A stretch of 64,000 nucleotides of DNA from Brevundimonas vesicularis (GTDB lineage: Bacteria; Pseudomonadota; Alphaproteobacteria; Caulobacterales; Caulobacteraceae). Of this stretch, positions 8,520 through 16,242 are shown one piece after another (position 1 is the stretch's first letter; every line of letters starts with the position of its first letter). The stretch is from NCBI RefSeq assembly GCF_027105095.1, contig NZ_CP114278.1, forward strand, positions 2,356,001 to 2,420,000. The letters are read 5' to 3'. The position numbers and the translations under genes were made by a program. The notes below the pieces were generated by a model. It saw only the letters and a program-made list of their open reading frames with translations, searched no databases and had not been told where the DNA came from.

Positions 8520-8936
8520 TCAGTGGGCGTCGGAGGATCGCTGATCGTAGGCCGTTTGCGCGGCCGCGACTTCCGGCATCCGGGTCTCGGCCCAGTCGAT
8601 CATCGACTGCATCGCCGCCATCAGGGTCCGGCCCAGCGGCGTGACCGCATAGGTCACCGACACCGGCACGGTGGCCACGACGGAGCGTGACACCAGCCCG
8701 TCTCGCTCCAGAGATTTCAGCGTCTGGCTCAGCATCTTCTGCGATACCCCATCGACCCGCTGTTTCAGGGCGTTGAACCGGATCGGCCCCTCTCCAAGCA
8801 CGATCAGGATCAGGGTGCTCCACTTGTCGGCGATGCGGTCCAGCAGCTGGCGCGTCGGACAGTTCGCTGCGAACACATCGCCGCGCAGCCAGGTTTCTTG
8901 AAGGTGACCAGGTGTCTGAGAGGTGCCGTCTTGCAT
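8520..8936 (-). CDS. HxlR family winged-helix regulator
   Basis: This 138-residue protein is a single HxlR-type winged helix. NCPTRQLLDRIADKWSTLIL begins the domain, with Cys26 at the position often used for thiol sensing. GPIRFNALKQRVDGVSQKMLSQTLKSLERDGLV forms the helix-turn-helix and YAVTPLGRTL the wing. Family members such as YodB and HypR respond to electrophiles or oxidants and control neighbouring oxidoreductases. It is divergent from an NAD(P)-binding oxidoreductase across a 53-bp gap with a perfect palindrome, the usual arrangement of repressor and target. The start at 8936 is taken because in-frame codons upstream run over the palindrome. Confidence 0.88.
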   Translation of the reverse strand: MQDGTSQTPGHLQETWLRGDVFAANCPTRQLLDRIADKWSTLILIVLGEGPIRFNALKQRVDGVSQKMLSQTLKSLERDGLVSRSVVATVPVSVTYAVTPLGRTLMAAMQSMIDWAETRMPEVAAAQTAYDQRSSDAH

Positions 8937-8958
8937 GGGCGCATCCCATATCGCACCT

Positions 8959-8975
8959 GGTATCCATTGGATACC
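8959..8975. promoter_or_regulatory. palindromic operator candidate for the HxlR regulator
   Basis: GGTATCCATTGGATACC is a perfect inverted repeat with 7-base arms and a 3-base centre. It sits midway in the gap between the divergent hxlR-like and oxidoreductase genes, 14 bases before the oxidoreductase ATG. Binding by the neighbouring HxlR protein is inferred from position and symmetry. Confidence 0.65.
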
Positions 8976-8989
8976 CAAAGGAGCCCTCC

Positions 8990-9598
8990 ATGAAAGTCGC
9001 AGTCCTCGGCGCCAGCGGTCGCGCCGGCTCGGAAATCACCAAGGAACTGGCCGCGCGCGGTCACACGGTCACCGCCATCGCCCGCAAGCCGGAAGCGATC
9101 CCGGCCGTCACCGGCGTCACGCCTGTCGCCGGCGACGCCTCGGACGCCGCCGCGCTCGCCGACCTGATCAAGGGTTCGGACGCGGTCATCAGCGCCCTGC
9201 ACTTCGATATTCCCGCCGCGACGATCCTTGGCGCGCTGAAGACCACCGGCGTCCCGCGCCTGCTCGTCACCGGCGGCGCCGCCAGCCTGGAGGTCGCGCC
9301 CGGCGTCCTCTTGTTCGACACGCCGCAGTTTCCGGCCGAATGGAAGCCCATCGCCAAGGGCGGGCTGACCTTCCTGGACGACCTGCGTCAGGAAACGGAC
9401 ATCGACTGGACCTTCTTCTCTCCCGCCGCCCTGATCGAGGAAACGCCGCGCCTGGGCCGCTATCGCACCGGAACCGACCAACTGGTCGTGGACGCCAACG
9501 GCGACAGCAAGATCGGCTTCTCCGACTACGCCGTCGCCATGGTCGACGAGCTGGAAAACCCCAAGCACAGTCGCGCCCGCTTCACCGCCGCCTACTGA
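8990..9598 (+). CDS. NAD(P)-binding oxidoreductase (NmrA/atypical SDR, YwnB-like)
   Basis: The 202-residue protein begins MKVAVLGASGRAGSEI, a Rossmann dinucleotide-binding loop of the GASGxxG type. It continues with DASDAAALADLIKGSDAVISAL and a C-terminal FSDYAVAMVDELENPKHSR segment typical of the NAD(P)H-binding family of atypical short-chain dehydrogenases. No Tyr-xxx-Lys catalytic pair is evident, so reductase activity is uncertain and it may act as a redox sensor. A strong AAAGGAG lies seven bases before the ATG. It is divergent from an HxlR regulator and probably controlled by it. It ends in a bidirectional terminator facing rplA. Confidence 0.86.
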   Translation: MKVAVLGASGRAGSEITKELAARGHTVTAIARKPEAIPAVTGVTPVAGDASDAAALADLIKGSDAVISALHFDIPAATILGALKTTGVPRLLVTGGAASLEVAPGVLLFDTPQFPAEWKPIAKGGLTFLDDLRQETDIDWTFFSPAALIEETPRLGRYRTGTDQLVVDANGDSKIGFSDYAVAMVDELENPKHSRARFTAAY

Positions 9599-9605
9599 TC
9601 CGGGC

Positions 9606-9638
9606 AAGAAAAAACGGCGGGGATCGCTCCCCGCCGTT
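9606..9638 (-). terminator. rho-independent terminator after rplK-rplA (also usable from the + side)
   Basis: ACGGCGGGGA (9614-9623) and TCCCCGCCGT (9628-9637) form a perfect 10-bp stem with a 4-base loop. On the minus strand it runs into TTTTTTCTTG, so it mainly terminates rplA. It also stands at the end of the convergent oxidoreductase gene. Confidence 0.9.
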
Positions 9639-9662
9639 CTTCAGTGTGGCTTGTCTTTCGAC

Positions 9663-10352
9663 TTAGGCGCCCAGCGAGGCCGGGTCGACCTTGAAGCCCG
9701 GGCCCATCGTCGAGGACAGGCTGATGCGCTTCACATAGGTGCCCTTGGCGCCCGACGGCTTGGAACGCACCAGGGCGTCCACGATGGCCTTCACGTTGGC
9801 TTCCAGGGCGTCCTGGGTGAACGAGACCTTGCCGATGCCGGCGTGGACGATGCCCGCCTTCTCGACGCGGAACTCGACGGCGCCGCCCTTGGCGTCCTTG
9901 ACGGCCTGGGCCACGTTCGGAGTCACGGTGCCGACCTTGGGGTTCGGCATCAGGCCGCGCGGGCCCAGCACCTTACCCAGACGGCCGACCAGGGCCATCA
10001 TGTCCGGCGACGCGATCACGCGATCGAACTCCATGAAGCCGCCGGCGATCTTTTCGTACAGATCTTCGGCGCCGACGTGTTCGGCCCCGGCTGCGGTGGC
10101 TTCGGCGGCCTTGGCGTCCTTGGCGAAGACGGCGACGCGAACGTCACGGCCGGTGCCCGACGGCAGGTTGACGACGCCACGGACCTGTTGGTCGGCGTGA
10201 CGCGGGTCGACGCCCAGGTTGACCGAGATTTCCAGCGACTCGTCGAACTTGGCCTTGGCGTTTTCCTTGGCCAGTTTGATGGCGTCGGAGAACGGCAGCA
10301 GGTCTTGGGTCACGCCGGTGCGGGCCTTGAAGGCCTTGGTTTGCTTGGCCAT
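9663..10352 (-). CDS. rplA: 50S ribosomal protein L1
   Basis: This full-length 229-residue L1 begins [13 protein letters not shown]. It has the two-domain L1 organisation, with the family signature [21 protein letters not shown] near residues 124-145. L1 binds 23S rRNA at the mobile stalk near the E site, and in many bacteria represses translation of the rplK-rplA mRNA. It follows rplK by 3 bp. A strong terminator separates it from the next genes, so rplJ must have its own promoter. Confidence 0.98.
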   Translation of the reverse strand: MAKQTKAFKARTGVTQDLLPFSDAIKLAKENAKAKFDESLEISVNLGVDPRHADQQVRGVVNLPSGTGRDVRVAVFAKDAKAAEATAAGAEHVGAEDLYEKIAGGFMEFDRVIASPDMMALVGRLGKVLGPRGLMPNPKVGTVTPNVAQAVKDAKGGAVEFRVEKAGIVHAGIGKVSFTQDALEANVKAIVDALVRSKPSGAKGTYVKRISLSSTMGPGFKVDPASLGA

Positions 10353-10355
10353 GGT

Positions 10356-10787
10356 TTAGCCCTCCACCACTTCGAGGCCCATCGCGCGGGCGGAGCCTTC
10401 GATGATCTTGGCCGCCGCGTCGATGTCGTTGGCGTTCAGATCCTTCATCTTCTTTTCGGCGATCTCGCGCAGTTGCGCCTGCGTGATCTTGCCGGCGACT
10501 TCACGGCCAACCAGCTTCGAACCCGACTTCAGGCCCGTGGCCTGCTTCAGGTACCAGGTCGCCGGGGGCGTCTTGGTGATGAAGGTGAACGACTTGTCCT
10601 GATAGACGGTGATCACGGTCGGAAGCGGGGTGCCCTTGGCTTCCTTCTCGGTGCGCGCGTTGAACTCCTTGCAGAAGCCCATGATGTTCACGCCGCGTTG
10701 ACCCAGAGCCGGGCCGATCGGGGGCGAAGGCGTGGCCGAACCGGCCGGCACTTGCAGCTTGATATAGCCGAGAATCTTCTTGGCCAT
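10356..10787 (-). CDS. rplK: 50S ribosomal protein L11
   Basis: The 143-residue L11 starts [18 protein letters not shown]. It shows the N-terminal [22 protein letters not shown] signature and the C-terminal rRNA-binding domain ending in [12 protein letters not shown]11 binds the GTPase-associated centre of 23S rRNA and is needed for RelA-dependent sensing of uncharged tRNA. It is separated from nusG by a terminator and 228 bp that hold a promoter candidate, and it is co-transcribed with rplA. Confidence 0.98.
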   Translation of the reverse strand: MAKKILGYIKLQVPAGSATPSPPIGPALGQRGVNIMGFCKEFNARTEKEAKGTPLPTVITVYQDKSFTFITKTPPATWYLKQATGLKSGSKLVGREVAGKITQAQLREIAEKKMKDLNANDIDAAAKIIEGSARAMGLEVVEG

Positions 10788-10907
10788 TGGTCTCTCCTAT
10801 GAATGACCCGGCGCGAACGCAGGGCCGGTGAGCCGTGGTGCGGCATGGCTGCCTCCCACGGATTTGCCGCTCCACGAACCGAAGGGCCCGCCGAGCGAAG
10901 GCGCGCC

Positions 10908-10934
10908 TGTAACAGAGGGGGGATGGAAAGGCAA
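10908..10934 (-). promoter_or_regulatory. promoter candidate for rplK-rplA
   Basis: Read on the minus strand, TTGCCTT (-35) is followed after 14 bases by GTTACA (-10). This fits the Caulobacter housekeeping form TTGAC-N-GCTANA with mismatches. It lies about 120 bases upstream of the rplK ATG and downstream of the nusG terminator, where a separate promoter is needed. Confidence 0.45.
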
Positions 10935-10963
10935 CGCACCGCCCCGTCGTCGCCACAGAAACG

Positions 10964-10992
10964 AAAAAGCCGCGCCCTTTCGGACGCGGCTT
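10964..10992 (-). terminator. rho-independent terminator after nusG
   Basis: AAGCCGCG (10967-10974) pairs with CGCGGCTT (10985-10992). On the minus strand the stem runs into TTTTTCG. It lies about 23 bases after the nusG stop and separates secE-nusG from rplK-rplA. Confidence 0.82.
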
Positions 10993-11015
10993 AAATCTCG
11001 ACAGGTGCGTGAGCC

Positions 11016-11591
11016 TTAGCCCGCGACCTTCTCCACCTGGGCGTATTCCAGTTCGACCGGCGTGGCGCGACCGAAGATGGACACGGCGACGCGCAGGCGG
11101 GCGTGTTCTTCGTCCACGCTCTCGACCGAACCGTCGAAGCTGGCGAACGGGCCGTCGATGACCTTGACCTTCTCGCCGATGTCGAAGCGGATGGTGGGCT
11201 TCGGACGCTCGACGCCTTCTTCCACGGCGCCGATGATGTTCTGAACTTCACGCTCGGAGACCGGCAGGGGCTTGGTGCCGCCTGCGGCGCCCAGGAAGCC
11301 GGTGACCTTCGGCGTGTTCTTGACCAGGTGATAAGCTTGGTCGGTCATTTCCATCTTCACCAGCACATAGCCGGGGAAGAACTTGCGTTCCGAGTTCACC
11401 TTGCGGCCGCGACGGATCTCGACGACGTCCTCGGTCGGAACCAGGATTTCGGAGAAGGCGTCTTCCAGGCCCTGTTGCTTGGCCTGATCGCGCAGCTGCT
11501 CGGCGACCTTCTTCTCGAAGTTCGAGTAGGCGTTGACGATATACCACTTGTGGCGCGGATTGGCGGGCTTTGCAGGCGCTGCATCGGTCAT
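11016..11591 (-). CDS. nusG: transcription termination/antitermination protein NusG
   Basis: The 191-residue protein has the NGN domain beginning KWYIVNAYSNFEKKVAEQL at about residue 15, FFPGYVLVKMEM in the core, and the C-terminal KOW domain GEKVKVIDGPFASFDGSVE. NusG binds the RNA polymerase clamp, suppresses pausing and links polymerase to Rho or to ribosomal S10. A short Ala/Pro-rich extension precedes the NGN domain. It follows secE by 13 bp and ends in its own terminator. Confidence 0.98.
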   Translation of the reverse strand: MTDAAPAKPANPRHKWYIVNAYSNFEKKVAEQLRDQAKQQGLEDAFSEILVPTEDVVEIRRGRKVNSERKFFPGYVLVKMEMTDQAYHLVKNTPKVTGFLGAAGGTKPLPVSEREVQNIIGAVEEGVERPKPTIRFDIGEKVKVIDGPFASFDGSVESVDEEHARLRVAVSIFGRATPVELEYAQVEKVAG

Positions 11592-11604
11592 GGGCGCGTC
11601 TTTC

Positions 11605-11919
11605 TCAGGATCCGAGAGCGATGATGTAGCGGAAGGCGTAGCCCAGGCCGGTGTCCACGATCCAGAAGAAGATCGAGGCGATGATGACCATGATGAAGAC
11701 CATCACCGAGGTGATCCAGGTCTCCTTGCGGCTGGGCCATACGATCTTGCGGCCTTCGGCGCGCACCTGGCTCAGAAACTGGCCGGGGCTGGTGCGGGGC
11801 TTCTTGGGCTCGGGCGAATCGACCGTGATGGCGGCGGCGCCGGCCGCCTGAGGCTTGGCGCCCATCTGGGGCTTCGCGCTGCCTTGAGGCCGCTTGCCGG
11901 GAGTTTTGGCCTTGGCCAT
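11605..11919 (-). CDS. secE: preprotein translocase subunit SecE
   Basis: This 104-residue SecE has a charged, Pro/Lys-rich N-terminal extension (about residues 1-45), the amphipathic helix FLSQVRAEGRKIVWPSRKET with the conserved VxWPSR motif, and one membrane segment (SVMVFIMVIIASIFFWIVD). It stabilises SecY in the inner-membrane translocon. The start at 11919 (MAKAKTPG) is preferred over an in-frame ATG 18 bases upstream because it gives the usual beginning. It is first in the secE-nusG unit, below a tRNA gene and a strong hairpin. Confidence 0.96.
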   Translation of the reverse strand: MAKAKTPGKRPQGSAKPQMGAKPQAAGAAAITVDSPEPKKPRTSPGQFLSQVRAEGRKIVWPSRKETWITSVMVFIMVIIASIFFWIVDTGLGYAFRYIIALGS

Positions 11920-11942
11920 CAGTTGCTCTTCACACAATTGTT

Positions 11943-11983
11943 CCTGTCGCCCCAGATGGGAAATCCCATCCGGAAGCGACAGG
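11943..11983 (-). promoter_or_regulatory. long stem-loop between tRNA-Trp and secE
   Basis: Outer arms CCTGTCGC and GCGACAGG (11943-11950, 11976-11983) and inner arms at 11952-11960 and 11965-11973 form a near-continuous 17-bp stem with a 4-base loop. On the minus-strand RNA the one non-Watson-Crick inner pair is G-U, while on the plus strand it would be A-C, so the fold belongs to the secE transcript. No U-run follows. It may be an RNase III-type processing site or a leader element. Confidence 0.6.
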
Positions 11984-11989
11984 GGGGAT

Positions 11990-12065
11990 TGGCAGGAGTT
12001 GGGGGACTCGAACCCACGACCCCCGGTTTTGGAGACCGGTGCTCTACCAGCTGAGCTAAACTCCT
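11990..12065 (-). tRNA. tRNA-Trp (CCA anticodon)
   Basis: On the minus strand the 76-base gene has a 7-bp acceptor stem (AGGAGTT with AACTCCT), a D loop in AGCTCAGCTGGTAGAGC, anticodon stem-loop CCGGTCTCCAAAACCGG with anticodon CCA, a T arm with GGTTCGAGTCC, discriminator G and an encoded 3' CCA. A tRNA-Trp upstream of secE-nusG is a common bacterial arrangement, but the usual neighbouring tuf gene is absent here. Confidence 0.97.
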
Positions 12066-12161
12066 AGACTACCGCGCAAACCCGAAAGGTCCGTGCGTTC
12101 GCCAGAGGGGGGCGTATGCCCGACACCGCCCGCCATTTCAAGGGCGATGTGACACTTGCGA

Positions 12162-13496
12162 TCAGTCTTCCAGATGCGCGGCGATGGCGTCCCGCTCGTC
12201 CTCGGCCTTCACCAGTTCCTTGAAGATCAGCTTGTCGATGCGGCGGTCGTCCATATCCACGACCTCGACCTCGAATCGACCGACCTGCAGCACCTCGCCC
12301 TCGTCCGGGACACGCGAGATCTGGTGCAGAATCAGGCCGGCGACAGTGTGGAAGCCTTCATGCTCGCCGAAGTCCTCGCCCAGGGTGTCGGCGAGATCGT
12401 CAAGGTCTGTCTGGCCGTCCACCAGCCAGGTGCCGTCCGCGCGTTGATGGATCCAGGCCTGCTCCTCGTCATGGCCCTCGTCGAAGTCGCCTGCGATCAT
12501 CTCCAGGATGTCGGTCGCCGTCACCACGCCTTCGAAGGCGCCGTATTCGTCGACGATGAAGGCCATGTGGACCCGCGAGCCCTTCAGGATCTCCAACGCC
12601 TTCAGCACCGATGTCGACTGAGGAATAAAGGCCGGCTCGGCGACCAGCGGCTCCACATCGATCTTGCCGGTCGTTAGAAGGGCGTCCAGCAGGTCCTTCT
12701 TGTGCACTAGGCCGAGCGGATTATCGACGTCGTTCTCGCGCGCCACGACGATGCGCGAATAGGGGCAGGTGCGGATTTCCTCGCGCACCACCTCCTCGGG
12801 GTCGTCCAGGGCGATCCAGAACACCTCGTGGCGCGGCGTCATGGCCACCCGCACCGGACGGTCGCCCAGGCGCATGATCTCCTCGATCATCTCCTGCTCT
12901 TCCGGTTCGATCAGGCCGGCCGAGGTGCCCTCGGCCAGAATGGTGGCCACCTCTTCCTGCGTCACGTCCGATCCGTCGCGATCCTTGACGCCCAGCAGCT
13001 TCAGAATGCCCGAGGTCGAGGCGGTCAGCAGCAGGACGAAGGGCTTCAGCACGATCGCCAGCGTCGAGATCGGCTTGGCCATCTTGGACGCCACCGTCTC
13101 GGGGAAGATCAGCGCCAGGCGCTTGGGCACCAGTTCGCCGATGATCAGCGAAACATAGGTGATGCACACGACCACCACGGCGGTCGCGAAGAATTCGGTG
13201 TATTGCGCCAGCGCCGGGAAGGCGACTTCCAGAATGCGATCCAGCTCGCCCGCGATGGTCGCCTGACCATAGGCGCCCGCCAGAATGCCGATCAGGGTGA
13301 TGCCCACCTGAACCGCGGACAGGAACTGAGTCGGTTCTTCCGACAGTTTCAGCGCCGCCCGCGCCCCCCGGTCGCCCCGTTCCGCCCTCGCCTGCAGCTT
13401 GGATTTCCGCGAGGAGACGACCGCCAATTCAGTCATGGCGAACAAGCCGTTGAGCACCACCAGGAGCAGAACGACAGCAATAGCGATGAGTAACAT
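12162..13496 (-). CDS. hemolysin-family CBS-domain membrane protein (CorC/CNNM, DUF21)
   Basis: The 444-residue protein has the full CNNM/CorC order: an N-terminal DUF21 domain with four membrane segments (residues about 1-140, including GLFAMTELAVVSSRKSKL and IIGELVPKRLAL), a pair of CBS domains (about 200-330), and a CorC_HlyC C-terminal domain (about 345-430). Despite the hemolysin name, characterised homologues are Mg2+ or Co2+ transporters or their regulators, with the CBS pair binding Mg-ATP. It sits upstream of tRNA-Trp on the same strand with no obvious operon partner. Confidence 0.92.
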   Translation of the reverse strand: MLLIAIAVVLLLVVLNGLFAMTELAVVSSRKSKLQARAERGDRGARAALKLSEEPTQFLSAVQVGITLIGILAGAYGQATIAGELDRILEVAFPALAQYTEFFATAVVVVCITYVSLIIGELVPKRLALIFPETVASKMAKPISTLAIVLKPFVLLLTASTSGILKLLGVKDRDGSDVTQEEVATILAEGTSAGLIEPEEQEMIEEIMRLGDRPVRVAMTPRHEVFWIALDDPEEVVREEIRTCPYSRIVVARENDVDNPLGLVHKKDLLDALLTTGKIDVEPLVAEPAFIPQSTSVLKALEILKGSRVHMAFIVDEYGAFEGVVTATDILEMIAGDFDEGHDEEQAWIHQRADGTWLVDGQTDLDDLADTLGEDFGEHEGFHTVAGLILHQISRVPDEGEVLQVGRFEVEVVDMDDRRIDKLIFKELVKAEDERDAIAAHLED

Positions 13497-13590
13497 CTAG
13501 GGGGTTTTGGGGACCGACGCGGCGCGACAGACGGCGTCCGCAGCGCTACATTAGGGCAGGATCGCGACCAGCGCCACGTTTTCCTTGCGC

Positions 13591-13725
13591 TCAGCCCGTC
13601 CGCCCGGCTTCGACCGAGCCGTAGGCGCCCGAAACCGGCCGGCCATTGGCGTCATACTGGGTCGCGCAGGCGCTCATGCCCAGCACGGTGCCGATGAAGA
13701 TACCCAGTCGAATGGCGCGTCGCAT
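13591..13725 (-). CDS. small predicted lipoprotein, 44 residues
   Basis: A 44-codon frame reads MRRAIRLGIFIGTVLGMSAC followed by a short polar tail ending SVEAGRTG. The N terminus is a classical short lipoprotein signal: Arg-rich start, hydrophobic core, and Cys20 after GMSA, a slightly atypical lipobox with Met at -3. Small lipoproteins of this kind are common in Caulobacterales and have no known function. No strong ribosome-binding site is present, and the region just upstream of the ATG carries a CtrA-like motif. Coding status is inferred from the signal alone; it was too short for automatic ORF listing. Confidence 0.5.
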   Translation of the reverse strand: MRRAIRLGIFIGTVLGMSACATQYDANGRPVSGAYGSVEAGRTG

Positions 13726-13729
13726 TTGG

Positions 13730-13744
13730 TTACCGAAAGATTAA
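13730..13744 (-). promoter_or_regulatory. CtrA-like binding motif
   Basis: On the minus strand TTAATCTTTCGGTAACC matches the Caulobacter CtrA consensus TTAA-N7-TTAACC with one mismatch in the second half. It lies 4 bases upstream of the small lipoprotein ATG, so it could act as a repressor site or the true transcript may start elsewhere. The match is by eye. Confidence 0.4.
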
Positions 13745-13811
13745 CGTCCGATGCGAACGTAAATCCCGGTCAGCGGTTGCAGGCAATCGTGCTCGCCCTG
13801 AGCGCGAGCGC

Positions 13812-13842
13812 AAAAAAGGGGGACGCCGCGAAGCGTCCCCCC
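13812..13842 (-). terminator. rho-independent terminator of aspS
   Basis: GGGGGACGC (13818-13826) and GCGTCCCCC (13833-13841) form a 9-bp stem with a 6-base loop. On the minus strand it is followed by TTTTTTGCG. It lies about 30 bases beyond the aspS stop. Confidence 0.9.
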
Positions 13843-13870
13843 TTCTTCGTCCTTGATCCGACCTCGCCGA

Positions 13871-15703
13871 TCACACCTTGATCGGCAGCGCCGTCCGGAT
13901 GTGGACATCCTTCAGCTGGCGCTCCTCGGCCTCGGTCGGGGCGTTCATCAGCAGATCCTCGCCCTGCTGGTTCAGCGGGAAGGCGATGACCTCGCGGATG
14001 GCCGTCTCGCCGGCCAGCAGCATGACGATCCGGTCGATGCCGGGGGCCAGGCCGCCGTGCGGCGGGGCGCCGAAGCGGAAGGCGTTCAGCATGCCGCCGA
14101 ACTGCTCCTCGACCACCGAGGCGTCATAGCCGGCGATCTCGAACGCCTTCAGCATGATCTCGGCCTTGTGGTTCCGGATCGCGCCCGAGCACAGTTCATA
14201 GCCGTTGCAGACGATGTCGTACTGATAGGCGCGGATGGTCAGCGGGTCCTGATTCTCCAGGGCCTCCAGCCCGCCCTGCGGCATGGAGAAGGGGTTGTGG
14301 CTGAAGTCGACCTTCTTCTCCTCTTCCGACCATTCGAACATGGGGAAGTCGACGATCCAGCAGAATTTGAACTGGTCTTCGTCCACCAGCTTCAGCTCCG
14401 TACCGACGCGCGTCCGCGCCAGGCCGGCGAACTTGGCGAAGGCCGCAGGCAGGCCGGCGACGAAGAAGGCGGCGTCGCCCTGCCCCAGACCAAGCGACGA
14501 CATCAGGGCCTCGGTCGGTTCCTGACCCAGGTTCTTGGCGATCGGGCCGCCCCAGGCGCCCTGATCCTCGGACCAGAAGATATAGCCCAGGCCCGGCTGG
14601 CCCTCGCCCTGCGCCCAGCTGTTCATGCGGTCGCAGAAGGCGCGCGAACCGCCCGTGGGGGCCGGAATGGCCCAGACGGCGTTCTTGTCGTCCGCGCCCA
14701 GGATTTTGGCGAACAGGCCGAAGCCGCCGTCGCGGAAATGATCCGACACCACCTGCATCTTGATCGGATTGCGCAGGTCCGGCTTGTCCGAACCGTACCA
14801 GGCCATCGACTGGGCGTAGGTCAGGCGCTCGAAGCCCTTGTGCTCGAACGTCTCGCCGAAGTCGTTGGTGAAGGTATGGACGCCGTCGATGGCCGAGACC
14901 GGCTTGCCCTCGCCGAACTCCTCGAACACGCCGTGCATCAGCGGCTCGATGGCGGCGAAGACGTCTTCCTGCGTCACGAAGCTCATCTCGACGTCGAGCT
15001 GGTAGAACTCCAGCGAGCGATCGGCGCGCAGGTCTTCGTCACGGAAGCACGGCGCGATCTGGAAGTAGCGATCAAAGCCCGAGACCATCAGCAGCTGTTT
15101 GAACTGCTGCGGCGCCTGGGGCAGCGCGTAGAATTTGCCCGGATGCAGTCGCGACGGCACCAGGAAGTCGCGCGCGCCTTCCGGCGACGAGGCCGTCAGG
15201 ATCGGCGTCTGATACTCCAGGAAGCCCTGATCGACCATGCGACGGCGGATCGAGGAGATCACCTTGGAGCGCAGCACGATGTTCTTGTGCAGTCGCTCGC
15301 GGCGCAGATCCAGGAAGCGGTTGGCCAGGCGGATATCCTCGGGATATTCCTGATCGCCGAAGACCGGCATCGGCAGTTCGGCGGCTTCGGACAGCACCTC
15401 GACGCCCTGGACGCGCACCTCGACCTCGCCGGTCGGCAGGTTAGGGTTCACCACCGAAGCGTCGCGGGCGACCACCTCGCCATCGACCTTGATCACGCTC
15501 TCGGCGCGCAGACGCTCCACGGCGGCGAAGCCAGGCGTCTCAGGGTGCAGCACCAGCTGCGTCAGGCCGTAGTGGTCGCGCAAGTCGATGAACAGCAGGC
15601 CGCCGTGATCGCGCTTGCGGTGAACCCAGCCCGACAAACGAACAGCGGAACCAGCGTCGGAGGCGCGCAGGGCGCCGCAGGTGTGAGAGCGATAGGCGTG
15701 CAT
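13871..15703 (-). CDS. aspS: aspartyl-tRNA synthetase
   Basis: This 610-residue class II synthetase of bacterial type has an N-terminal OB-fold anticodon domain beginning [16 protein letters not shown], the catalytic core with motif 2 ([18 protein letters not shown]), the GAD insertion and motif 3 ([13 protein letters not shown]). Alphaproteobacterial AspRS is usually non-discriminating, charging tRNA-Asn as well and relying on GatCAB; that is family knowledge, not visible here. The start at 15703 is chosen over an in-frame codon 81 bases upstream because the family N terminus begins there. It lies next to hdaA-ppk-ppx-rnd, a neighbourhood seen in other alphaproteobacteria. Confidence 0.97.
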   Translation of the reverse strand: MHAYRSHTCGALRASDAGSAVRLSGWVHRKRDHGGLLFIDLRDHYGLTQLVLHPETPGFAAVERLRAESVIKVDGEVVARDASVVNPNLPTGEVEVRVQGVEVLSEAAELPMPVFGDQEYPEDIRLANRFLDLRRERLHKNIVLRSKVISSIRRRMVDQGFLEYQTPILTASSPEGARDFLVPSRLHPGKFYALPQAPQQFKQLLMVSGFDRYFQIAPCFRDEDLRADRSLEFYQLDVEMSFVTQEDVFAAIEPLMHGVFEEFGEGKPVSAIDGVHTFTNDFGETFEHKGFERLTYAQSMAWYGSDKPDLRNPIKMQVVSDHFRDGGFGLFAKILGADDKNAVWAIPAPTGGSRAFCDRMNSWAQGEGQPGLGYIFWSEDQGAWGGPIAKNLGQEPTEALMSSLGLGQGDAAFFVAGLPAAFAKFAGLARTRVGTELKLVDEDQFKFCWIVDFPMFEWSEEEKKVDFSHNPFSMPQGGLEALENQDPLTIRAYQYDIVCNGYELCSGAIRNHKAEIMLKAFEIAGYDASVVEEQFGGMLNAFRFGAPPHGGLAPGIDRIVMLLAGETAIREVIAFPLNQQGEDLLMNAPTEAEERQLKDVHIRTALPIKV

Positions 15704-15868
15704 GAAACGAACCGTCTGGAGTCTCTGGGCGGTGGAATCCGACGCCGTCGGCGCCCGAAATCGAAGCGGCGTAGGGCGCATCATCGCCCCGGAAAGTCAA
15801 GGTTTCAGCCGTTGCAAAGCCCGCCGCCGCGCATGATATCTGACGCTTCCATCCCGTCCGAGGCCGCC

Positions 15869-16156
15869 ATGTTCATCGTCACCATCACCTACACCCAGCC
15901 CATCGAAGCCATCGAGGCGCGGACGGTCGAGCATCGCGCGTGGCTGGATCAGCATGTCGCCAGCGGCCTGATCATCGCCGCCGGGCCGATGGTGCCGCGC
16001 ACCGGCGGCATTCTGGTGGTGCGCAGCGGCGGGACCAAGCAAGAGCTGGAGACCTTGCTGAAGGACGATCCGTTCCAGGTTCACGGCCTGGCCGATTACA
16101 CGGTGACCGAGTTCAAGGCCGGCAAGCTAAACCCCGCCCTGGCCGAATTCGCCTGA
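15869..16156 (+). CDS. YciI family protein
   Basis: The 95-residue protein starts MFIVTITYTQPIEAIEARTVEHRAWLDQHVASG and has the ferredoxin-like YciI fold, with a conserved His-containing HRAWLDQ segment and the DDPFQVHGLADYTVTEF motif near residues 66-82. Family members are small dimers with a proposed His-Asp pair and no agreed activity. Start 15869 is chosen for the canonical N terminus; the long open frame upstream is the antisense of aspS. It is the first of four co-directional genes leading into hdaA and ppk. Confidence 0.88.
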   Translation: MFIVTITYTQPIEAIEARTVEHRAWLDQHVASGLIIAAGPMVPRTGGILVVRSGGTKQELETLLKDDPFQVHGLADYTVTEFKAGKLNPALAEFA

Positions 16157-16158
16157 TT

Positions 16159-16167
16159 TCATCCACA
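16159..16167 (+). promoter_or_regulatory. DnaA-box-like 9-mer upstream of hdaA
   Basis: TCATCCACA differs by one base from the DnaA box TTATCCACA. It lies 75 bases before the hdaA ATG. A single near-match is expected by chance fairly often, so this is only a candidate. Confidence 0.25.
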
Positions 16168-16242
16168 GGGGCGCGGTTCGCTCCCCGCAACCAACAGCGC
16201 GGGCCTGACGCGGTTAACGCCGGCCTCTGCTATGACAGGCGC

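Noticed and set aside
13853..16156. A 767-codon + strand open frame across aspS
   Set aside because: It is antisense to aspS and ends in the YciI frame by chance. Only its last 95 codons (from 15869) code for a protein. High GC keeps long antisense frames open.
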